A program made the position numbers and the translations under genes. Of a DNA stretch of 36,038 bases, positions 8,447 through 15,142 are shown piece after piece. Below the pieces are notes generated by a model. It searched no databases and had not been told where the DNA came from. It worked only from the letters and a program-made list of their open reading frames with translations. The DNA comes from BMS3Abin12 sp964487445 (lineage in GTDB: Bacteria > Pseudomonadota > Gammaproteobacteria > 21-64-14). The DNA lies in NCBI GenBank assembly GCA_964487445.1, contig CAZAQG010000015.1, positions 1 to 36,038 of the forward strand. The letters are read 5' to 3'. Each line of letters begins with the position of its first letter. Positions within the stretch are counted from its first letter, which is position 1.

Positions 8447-8499
8447 GGCCGTCCCTCCCGCAGGGGTCCCCCCGGCGTCGGTGACGCTACGGGACGGCC
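8447..8499. terminator. Long-loop inverted repeat between convergent infA and clpA
   Basis: GGCCGTCCC (8447-8455) and GGGACGGCC (8491-8499) are perfect 9-bp arms with a 35-base GC-rich loop. The repeat covers the ends of both genes and includes the clpA stop codon. It could form a hairpin in either transcript, but there is no T-run, so a terminator role is only inferred. Confidence 0.3.
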
Positions 8500-10742
8500 T
8501 CTTCGACCTGGATGTCGAGAGAGAGTGCATCGTCCTCGGTGCGTACGTGCACGTGGCCGCCGCCCGTGAGCTGACCGAACAGCAACTCCTCGGCAAGCGG
8601 CTTCTTGATGTTCTCCTGGATCACCCGCGCCATCGGGCGCGCGCCCATCTTCGGATCATAGCCGCGCTCGGCGAGCCAGGCACGCGCCGCGGCGTCGATC
8701 TCCAGGGTCACGCCCTTTTCCTGCAACTGCGCCTCCAGCTCGTAGATGAACTTGTCGACCACGTGCCCGATCGTCGCCGGGTCCAGGCCCCGGAACTGGA
8801 TCACCGCATCCAGACGGTTGCGGAATTCCGGGGTGAAGGTGCGCCGGATGATCTCCATACCGTCCGCAGTATGGTCCTGCGGCGTGAAGCCGACCGAGGG
8901 GCGGCTCATCTGCTCGGCGCCGGCATTGGTCGTCATCACGACGATGACGCTGCGAAAGTCGGCCTTGCGCCCGTTGTTGTCGGTCAGCGTGCCGTGGTCC
9001 ATCACCTGCAACAGCAGATTGAAGACGTCCAAGTGGGCCTTTTCGATCTCGTCGAGCAACAGCACGGCATGCGGGTGCTTGATGATCGCCTCGGTGAGCA
9101 ACCCGCCCTGGTCGAAGCCCACGTAACCCGGGGGTGCCCCGATGAGCCGCGAGACGGTGTGCCGCTCCATATACTCCGACATGTCGAAGCGGACCAGTTC
9201 GATCCCCATGATGCGCGCGAGCTGGCGCGTCACCTCGGTCTTTCCGACCCCGGTCGGACCGGCGAACAGAAACGCACCGATCGGCGTCTGCGGATTGCCG
9301 AGGCCGGAGCGCGCCATCTTGATCGCCGAGGCCAACGTCTCGATGGCGGGATCCTGGCCGAAGATCACCATCTTCAGGTCGCGTTCCAGGGTGCGCAGCA
9401 CGTCCTTGTCGGACGCCGAGACGCTCTTGGGCGGGATGCGTGCGATGCGCGCCACGATATCCTCGATATCACTCACACCGACGGTCTTCTTGCGCCGCGA
9501 GGGGGGCTGCAGACGCTGACGCGCACCCGCTTCGTCGATCACGTCGATCGCCTTGTCCGGAAGGTAGCGGTCGTTGATGTAGCGGTCCGACAACTCGGCC
9601 GCGGCGCGCAGCGCACGCACTGAATACTTGACGCCGTGGTGCTCCTCGAAGCGGCTCTTGAGACCGCGAAGGATCCGCACCGTCTCCTCCACCGTCGGCT
9701 CGGAGATGTCGATCTTCTGGAAACGCCGCGCCAGCGCCCGATCCTTCTCGAAGATGCCCCGGTATTCCTGATAGGTCGTGGAACCGATGCATTTCAATTC
9801 GCCCGAGGCGAGCATCGGCTTGATCAGGTTCGAGGCGTCCATCACCCCGCCCGATGCGGCGCCCGCACCGATGATCGTGTGGATCTCGTCGATGAACAGT
9901 ACCGCGCCCGGCTCCTTGCGCAGTTGCGCAAGCACGCTCTTGAGCCGCTTCTCGAAGTCGCCGCGGTACTTGGTGCCCGCGACCAGCGTTCCCAGATCAA
10001 GCGCGTAGATCGTGCTGTGCTTGAGAACATCGGAAACCTCGCCGTCGACGATCATCTTGGCGAGTCCCTCGGCGATCGCGGTCTTGCCGACCCCCGCCTC
10101 GCCCACGAACAAAGGGTTGTTCTTGCGGCGCCGGCACAGAATCTGGACGGTGCGCTCGACCTCGGGCCGACGCCCGATCAGGGGATCGATCTTGCCTTGG
10201 CGCGCGAGCTGATTGAGATTGGTGGCGAAGTTCTCCAGCGGGCGCCTGTTGGGCGCCTCGGCGCCGGCCTCCTCCTCGGGCGCGGCCGAGGGGCTGTCCT
10301 CGTCGCCGTGCACCTTGGAAATACCGTGCGCGATGTAGTTGACCACGTCCAGCCGGGTAACGTTCTGCTTGTTGAGGAAATAGACCGCCTGCGATTCCTG
10401 TTCGCTGAAAATCGCGACCAGCACGTTGGCGCCGGTCACCTCCTTGTTGCCCGCCGACTGGACGTGGAAAACGGCGCGCTGGAGTACCCGCTGGAAGGCG
10501 AGGGTCGGCTGGGTCTCGCGGGGATCGTGCGGCGGGAGCAGCGGGGTGGTCTCCTCCAGAAACCCACCGAGGTCCTTCTTCAGCCGGTCCAGGTCGGCGC
10601 CGCAGGCACGCAGCACATCGAGCGCCGTGGGATTGTCGAGCAGGGCCAGGAGCAGGTGCTCGACCGTCATGAATTCGTGCCTCTTTTCACGCGCTTCCTT
10701 GAAGGCGAAATTGAGGGTGAATTCCAGCTCCTTGCTCAACAT
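8487..10742 (-). CDS. clpA: ATP-dependent Clp protease ATP-binding subunit ClpA
   Basis: Hexameric AAA+ unfoldase that feeds substrates to ClpP, including ClpS-delivered N-degron proteins. 751 residues (E. coli 758). The N-terminal double Clp repeat (about 1-140), which binds ClpS, is followed by an acidic linker (about 146-165). D1 has Walker A GEAGVGKT at 214-221 and Walker B FIDEIH at 283-288. D2 has Walker A GPTGVGKT at 495-502 and a later LLLDEIEKAH Walker B. The segment with SVGF near residue 600 corresponds to the ClpP-docking loop. The ATG at 10742 has TGAGGT upstream. clpS lies 189 bases upstream on the same strand. There is no clpP in the window. Confidence 0.97.
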   Translation of the reverse strand: MLSKELEFTLNFAFKEAREKRHEFMTVEHLLLALLDNPTALDVLRACGADLDRLKKDLGGFLEETTPLLPPHDPRETQPTLAFQRVLQRAVFHVQSAGNKEVTGANVLVAIFSEQESQAVYFLNKQNVTRLDVVNYIAHGISKVHGDEDSPSAAPEEEAGAEAPNRRPLENFATNLNQLARQGKIDPLIGRRPEVERTVQILCRRRKNNPLFVGEAGVGKTAIAEGLAKMIVDGEVSDVLKHSTIYALDLGTLVAGTKYRGDFEKRLKSVLAQLRKEPGAVLFIDEIHTIIGAGAASGGVMDASNLIKPMLASGELKCIGSTTYQEYRGIFEKDRALARRFQKIDISEPTVEETVRILRGLKSRFEEHHGVKYSVRALRAAAELSDRYINDRYLPDKAIDVIDEAGARQRLQPPSRRKKTVGVSDIEDIVARIARIPPKSVSASDKDVLRTLERDLKMVIFGQDPAIETLASAIKMARSGLGNPQTPIGAFLFAGPTGVGKTEVTRQLARIMGIELVRFDMSEYMERHTVSRLIGAPPGYVGFDQGGLLTEAIIKHPHAVLLLDEIEKAHLDVFNLLLQVMDHGTLTDNNGRKADFRSVIVVMTTNAGAEQMSRPSVGFTPQDHTADGMEIIRRTFTPEFRNRLDAVIQFRGLDPATIGHVVDKFIYELEAQLQEKGVTLEIDAAARAWLAERGYDPKMGARPMARVIQENIKKPLAEELLFGQLTGGGHVHVRTEDDALSLDIQVEEAVP

Positions 10743-10931
10743 GGCGTTTACCTCATCTGGTGCGTGAATCCAGGAGTCGGTCCGGGTAGTCGTGCCGCCA
10801 CCGCGGCTGCGCGAGATCGGCCCATCGCTGCAATCGCCCTCGCCGGTCGGTGCCTGCTATTCCCCTCGAACGATCGAAAAACCGCCCTCGATTTTCCGCC
10901 CGCCTCGCAAGAAACCCCTGAGTCCGATAGG

Positions 10932-11252
10932 CTAGGCCTCTTCCATCGTGCACAGCAGCGGGTGCTGGTGGCGACGCGAGAACTCGTTCACCTGCGCCAC
11001 CTTGGTCTCGGCGATCTCCCGCGAGAAGACCCCGCACACCCCTTTGCCCCGTGTATGCACGTGCAACATGATCTGCGTCGCCTCGGTACGGCCCATGGCG
11101 AAGAACTGCTCCAGCACCTGAACGACGAACTCCATGGGCGTGTAGTCGTCGTTCAGCAACACCACCTTGTAGAGAGGCGGGCGCTTGAGCTTCGGCCTCG
11201 CCTTCTCGACGATCAGACCATCGCCCGGTTTTCCCCCGTCCTTGCGCTCCAT
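10932..11252 (-). CDS. clpS: ClpA adaptor ClpS (N-recognin)
   Basis: Small adaptor that binds N-terminal Leu, Phe, Tyr or Trp and hands the protein to ClpAP. 106 residues, the same length as in E. coli. The binding-pocket residues are in the same positions as in the E. coli protein: Asn34, Asp35 and Asp36 in LNDDYTPMEFVV, and His66 in the HVHTRGKG segment. The C-terminal core GVFSREIAETKVAQVNEFSR and LLCTMEEA is also conserved, and the flexible N-terminal tail is rich in Lys and Arg. The ATG at 11252 has a short GGA 7 bases upstream. clpA follows 189 bases downstream; the gap has no clear terminator. Confidence 0.97.
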   Translation of the reverse strand: MERKDGGKPGDGLIVEKARPKLKRPPLYKVVLLNDDYTPMEFVVQVLEQFFAMGRTEATQIMLHVHTRGKGVCGVFSREIAETKVAQVNEFSRRHQHPLLCTMEEA

Positions 11253-11453
11253 GGTGATCCATTCTACCCGATGTGTGTTCCGGATCGATCATCGGCGCAC
11301 CCCCGCGGCCTCGGCGGCTGCGGGCCCGCGGACCCGGTTCGGGTACCGCCGCGAGAGGGTCGCGCCGCCGGTCTTAGACGTACCACACCCCCGGCCGGCG
11401 CACAATGCGCCCACGATGCGGTGAACGGTTCCTGAAACGGGACTTGTAGTAAA

Positions 11454-11459
11454 ATTATA
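11454..11459 (-). promoter_or_regulatory. -10 box of a possible clpS-clpA promoter
   Basis: A perfect TATAAT on the minus strand, about 200 bases upstream of clpS. The -35 region 17 bases away is GC-rich and poor, so this is supported only by the -10 match in otherwise GC-rich DNA. Confidence 0.35.
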
Positions 11460-11600
11460 CCGCATCCCGAGCGTCCTCCACCCCGCCGCGCAGTCGCGCG
11501 ACGGGGTGCCACCGATACCCGCGGCCGGCGTCCGAACCGGTGCTCCGGCTGCTCTGGCAGGAGTATCGGCCGGCGCCGATGGATTCTGTACGCTCCGGGA

Positions 11601-11657
11601 GTCCGTCCGAGTAATCCGTGCGTAACGAAGCGGGCGGAGAATCGAGATCGGACGGAC
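11601..11657 (-). terminator. 10-bp inverted repeat just after icd
   Basis: GTCCGTCCGA (11601-11610) and TCGGACGGAC (11648-11657) are perfect 10-bp arms with a 37-base loop, beginning 2 bases after the icd stop. They could form a 3'-end hairpin in the icd transcript. No T-run follows. Confidence 0.35.
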
Positions 11658-11659
11658 CT

Positions 11660-12925
11660 TTAAGCAGCGTCCATCGACTCCACCACCGCCTCGGCGAATC
11701 CGGAGCAACTGAGGCGGGTGGCGTCATCCATTTGCCCGGCGAGGTCGGAGGTGACCGTTTTGGCGCCGATCGCCCGCTCGATCCCTCGAATGATGTTCCC
11801 GGCGGCCTCGGTCCAGCCCAGGTGGCGCAACATCATCTCCGCGGACAGAATCAGCGAGCCGGGGTTGGCCTGATCCTTGCCGGCCAGGGCCGGCGCCGTG
11901 CCATGGGTGGCCTCGAACAGGGCCACGGTGTCGGAGAAATTCGCGCCCGGCGCCATGCCGATGCCGCCGACCTGCGCCGCCAGGGCATCGGAGATGTAGT
12001 CCCCGTTCAGGTTCAGGGTGGCGATGACGCTGTAGGCGGTGGGGTGCAGGAGGATCTCCTGCAGAAACGCATCGGCGATCACGTCCTTGATGATCACCTC
12101 GCGCCCGGTGCGCGGATTGACGATGCGCTGCCATGGACCGCCGTCGAGATCTTCGGCCCCGAACTCCTCGCGCGCCAGCTCGTAGCCCCAGGTCTTGAAG
12201 GCGCCCTCGGTGAACTTCATGATGTTGCCCTTGTGCACGAGGGTGACCGAGGAGCGATCGTTGTCGAGCGCATATCGGATCGCCTTGCGCACCAGGCGCC
12301 GGGTGCCCTCGCGCGAGACGGGCTTGATCCCGATTCCCGAGGTCTCGGGAAAACGTATCGCCTCGACGCCGAGCTGTTCGCGCAAAAAGGCGATCAGGCG
12401 CCGGGCCTGCGGGCTGCCCGCGGGCCACTCTATGCCCGCGTAGATGTCCTCGGAGTTCTCGCGGAAGATCACCATGTCGGTGTGTTCCGGTTCACGCAAC
12501 GGGCTCGGCGTACCCCGAAAATAGCGCACGGGTCGCAGGCAGACATAGAGGTCGAGCTGCTGGCGCATGGCCACGTTGAGCGAGCGGATCCCGCCGCCGA
12601 CCGGGGTGGTCAACGGCCCCTTGATGGCCACCCGGAACTCGCGCATCGCGCGCAGGGTTTCCTGCGGCAGCCAGGTCTCCGCGCCGTAGAGCGCGTTGGC
12701 CTTGCCCCCCGCATAGATCTCCATCCAGGCGATGGCACGCCGCCCGCCGTAGGCCGCGGCGACCGCGGCATCGACCACCCGGCGCATGGCCGGCGTGACA
12801 TCGACGCCGATACCGTCGCCCTCGATGAACGGCAGGATCGGCCGATCCGGCACCTGCAGGACGCCGTCGGAGCCGGCGCCGATCGGCTCGCCCCCGTCAG
12901 GGACCGTGATTCGTTCGTAGGCCAT
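11660..12925 (-). CDS. icd: Isocitrate dehydrogenase, with residues that suggest NAD+ rather than NADP+ use
   Basis: TCA-cycle enzyme that oxidatively decarboxylates isocitrate to 2-oxoglutarate. 421 residues (E. coli 416), collinear with E. coli Icd with an offset of +2. Substrate and metal residues are all present: Ser115 and Asn117 in GGGIRSLNVAMR, the Arg and Tyr of FRENSEDIYAGIEW, Lys in VHKGNIMKFTE, and the Asp residues of VIADAF and LNGDYISD. The four residues that hold the 2'-phosphate of NADP in E. coli (Lys344, Tyr345, Tyr391, Arg395) are here Ala346, Leu347, Ser393 and Gly397. That predicts NAD+ preference. The ATG at 12925 has GGAG 5 bases upstream; a TAGAAT box at 12972-12967 may be its -10 element. 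The frame is open upstream, but that part is not Icd-like. Divergent from mnmA. Confidence 0.96.
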   Translation of the reverse strand: MAYERITVPDGGEPIGAGSDGVLQVPDRPILPFIEGDGIGVDVTPAMRRVVDAAVAAAYGGRRAIAWMEIYAGGKANALYGAETWLPQETLRAMREFRVAIKGPLTTPVGGGIRSLNVAMRQQLDLYVCLRPVRYFRGTPSPLREPEHTDMVIFRENSEDIYAGIEWPAGSPQARRLIAFLREQLGVEAIRFPETSGIGIKPVSREGTRRLVRKAIRYALDNDRSSVTLVHKGNIMKFTEGAFKTWGYELAREEFGAEDLDGGPWQRIVNPRTGREVIIKDVIADAFLQEILLHPTAYSVIATLNLNGDYISDALAAQVGGIGMAPGANFSDTVALFEATHGTAPALAGKDQANPGSLILSAEMMLRHLGWTEAAGNIIRGIERAIGAKTVTSDLAGQMDDATRLSCSGFAEAVVESMDAA

Positions 12926-13179
12926 GGGTGCTCCACATGTTGAAAGGAGGAGAAAGAAAACAGCGCATTCTACCATCACGCCCCGCGGAACGACGAACGC
13001 CGTCGCACACGCGCCCGGGTGGGACGAGGACCCTACCGGGCGTTCCGCACATCGCTCCCTATCGCCCCACTTTATGCGCACCGCCCGCCCGGGCGAAGAA
13101 GGATGATCCGGACGGTGAAAATCGGCTAGACTGGGTAGTAAGATATCGGTATCGCATCGCGCCCCGCGCGCGCCCTCCC

Positions 13180-14322
13180 ATGGCCAACTCCGATCCAACC
13201 CCCCAGACCGTGCCCGGACCCCGGGCCGACGCCGCTCCGCACCGCGTGATGGTCGGTCTGTCGGGCGGCGTGGACTCCTCGGTCGCCGCACTGCTCCTCG
13301 CGCGCGCCGGCCACCGGGTCGCGGCCCTGTTCATGAAGAACTGGGAGGACGACGACGTCGACGGCCATTGCACCGCCGCCGCGGATCTCGCCGATGCGGA
13401 GGCGGTGTGCACGCGCCTCGGCATCGTGCTGCACCGCGCGAATTTCTCCGACCAGTACCGGGAGCGGGTCTTCGATCGGTTTCTCGCCGAGCACCGCGCC
13501 GGGCGTACGCCCAATCCCGACGTGCTGTGCAACCGGGAGATCAAGTTCCGTGCGTTCCTCGACCACGCCCTTCGCCTGGGGGCCGAACAGATCGCCACCG
13601 GCCACTACGCCCGCCTGCGCGTGCGCGACGGGCGTTGCGAGCTGCTGCGCGCCGCGGATCCGGACAAGGACCAGACCTATTTCCTCCACCTGCTGGACCA
13701 GGACCAGCTCGCGCGGACATGGTTCCCACTCGGCGGACTACGCAAGCACGAGGTACGGCGCCTCGCGCGCGAGGCCGGCCTCGCCACGCACGCCAAGAAA
13801 GACAGCACCGGAATCTGCTTCATCGGCGAGCACGATCACCGCGCGTTCCTGCGCCGCTACCTGCCGGCCGAGCCGGGCGAGATCCGCGCCCCGGACGGGG
13901 CGGTGCTGGGAACCCACGAGGGCCTGGCCTTCTACACACTGGGACAGCGGCGCGGACTGGGCATCGGCGGGCGGCACGACGCGCAGGCGACCCCCTGGTA
14001 CGTGGTGGACAAGGACTTCGGGCGCAACGTCCTGGTCGTCGCCCAGGGGCACGATCACCCGCGGCTCCAGCATCGTGCGCTACGCGCCGAGGGGCTGCAC
14101 TGGATCGCCGGTGAGGCCCCGCCGTCCCCGCTGCGCTGCAGCGCCCGCATCCGCTACCGACAGGCGGATCAGGCGTGCGTGGTGGAGATCGGCGGTAACG
14201 CCGCACTCGTGCGCTTCGATCGGGCACAGCGCGCCGTCACTCCCGGCCAGTCGGTGGTGTTCTACCGCGGCGAAGTCTGCCTCGGCGGGGGGCGCATCGC
14301 CGCCGTCCCGGGGGATGCGTGA
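13180..14322 (+). CDS. mnmA: tRNA-specific 2-thiouridylase MnmA
   Basis: Cytoplasmic enzyme that puts sulfur on C2 of the wobble uridine of tRNA-Lys, tRNA-Glu and tRNA-Gln, using sulfur relayed by the Tus proteins. 380 residues. The PP-loop SGGVDSSVAALLL is at about 28-40. The catalytic Cys117 is in NPDVLCNREIKF and Cys213 in DSTGICFIGE; these two form the persulfide pair. FMKNWEDDD and TGHYARL are also typical, followed by the C-terminal beta-barrel. The extra 20 or so residues before HRVMVGLSGGVDSS are Pro-rich and variable. The frame is open upstream to 12928, but the ATG at 13180 gives the usual length. A weak -10-like TAAGAT is at 13139-13144. hflD starts 13 bases after the stop. Confidence 0.97.
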   Translation: MANSDPTPQTVPGPRADAAPHRVMVGLSGGVDSSVAALLLARAGHRVAALFMKNWEDDDVDGHCTAAADLADAEAVCTRLGIVLHRANFSDQYRERVFDRFLAEHRAGRTPNPDVLCNREIKFRAFLDHALRLGAEQIATGHYARLRVRDGRCELLRAADPDKDQTYFLHLLDQDQLARTWFPLGGLRKHEVRRLAREAGLATHAKKDSTGICFIGEHDHRAFLRRYLPAEPGEIRAPDGAVLGTHEGLAFYTLGQRRGLGIGGRHDAQATPWYVVDKDFGRNVLVVAQGHDHPRLQHRALRAEGLHWIAGEAPPSPLRCSARIRYRQADQACVVEIGGNAALVRFDRAQRAVTPGQSVVFYRGEVCLGGGRIAAVPGDA

Positions 14323-14334
14323 ATCCATGCGCCG

Positions 14335-14973
14335 ATGAACTCGACCCCCGGTAACCGTGCGCTGGCCCTCGCCGGACTCCTGCAGGCCACTCACCTCGCC
14401 GACGAGGCGGCACACGGGCGCACCGTGGACGAAGCGGCTCGTGACGCACTGCTCACGGGTATCTTCAATACCGATCCGCAGGTCGTCGGGGAGATCTACG
14501 GCGGAGTCGGCGGGGTGGTCCCGGGGTTGCGATTGCTGCGTACGCGGTTGCTCCACCCGGCGCGGGCGCACGGGCTGGAGCCGATCCGCTACGCCGTGAA
14601 CCTGCTCTACCTGGAACGGCACCTGGCGCGATCGCCCGAACTCCAACGCGCGCTGCGCCGGGGCATCGAACGCATTGCGGACACCGGCGCCCGCGCGCCC
14701 TTCGCGCCCACCGGGATTGCGGACCTCGCGCAGCTCTATCGCTCGAGCATCGGCACGCTCTCCCCCCGCGTGCTGGTCAAGGGCAACCCGCAAATACTCG
14801 CGCAACCCGATACCGCGGCGCTCGTCCGCGCCCTGCTCCTCGCCGGGACCCGTTCCGCCGTCCTCTGGCGTCAGTGCGGCGGCAGCCGTCTGCGGCTGCT
14901 GTTCGAGCGGCGCACGCTGCTCGCGGCCATCGATGCGCACCTCCTCGGCACCTCACTTAAAGGGGTATTTTAA
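14335..14973 (+). CDS. hflD: High-frequency lysogenization protein HflD homolog
   Basis: All-helical protein, peripheral to the inner membrane, known in E. coli for binding the lambda CII protein; its general cellular role is unclear. 212 residues, the usual size. Recognisable blocks are LALAGLLQATHL near the N-terminus, GIFNTDPQVVGEIYGGVGGV, the AVNLLYLERHL helix, and the C-terminal pattern LYRSSIGTLSPRVLVKGNP with ILAQPDTAALVRALLLAGTRSAVLWRQCGG (in two parts). It sits between mnmA and, after acnA, purB; mnmA-hflD-purB is the conserved gammaproteobacterial order. It is probably translated from the mnmA transcript. Confidence 0.93.
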   Translation: MNSTPGNRALALAGLLQATHLADEAAHGRTVDEAARDALLTGIFNTDPQVVGEIYGGVGGVVPGLRLLRTRLLHPARAHGLEPIRYAVNLLYLERHLARSPELQRALRRGIERIADTGARAPFAPTGIADLAQLYRSSIGTLSPRVLVKGNPQILAQPDTAALVRALLLAGTRSAVLWRQCGGSRLRLLFERRTLLAAIDAHLLGTSLKGVF

Positions 14974-15142
14974 CCAACTGAAATAAATGATATTGTCATG
15001 GCCTCCCTCATGGCGGGTCGCGCCCGGGGAGTGTAGCGGCGTGCGCATGCGACCCGATCCGTGGATAATGCCCGCGGCACCGCAGACGCGGCGCGCCGGC
15101 CCTCCCGATCCTTTAACACCGATTAATAAGGGGACCCTTGCG
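14974..15142 (+). promoter_or_regulatory. acnA upstream region with AT-rich island
   Basis: 169 bases between hflD and acnA. An AT-rich segment (about 14960-14998) contains AATAAATGATATT at 14982-14994; the 11-base core AATAAATGATA recurs at 21990-22000 in another intergenic region. This is the likely site of the acnA promoter or of a DNA-bending protein, but no clean -35/-10 pair is visible. AAGGGG 9 bases before the acnA ATG is the ribosome-binding site. Confidence 0.35.

Larger units (their letters stand above)
11253..11659. other. Intergenic region between clpS and icd
   Basis: 407 bases without a supported gene. It holds a minus-strand TATAAT (11459-11454) in a short AT-rich island, a 6-bp inverted repeat ATCGGC/GCCGAT at 11564-11579, and the long-loop repeat beside the icd stop listed separately. 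The remaining sequence is GC-rich and shows no homology I recognise. Confidence 0.5.

Noticed and set aside
10743..10931. Terminator or separate promoter between clpS and clpA
   Set aside because: Only imperfect pairings and no consensus promoter were found in the 189 bases, so no feature was called.
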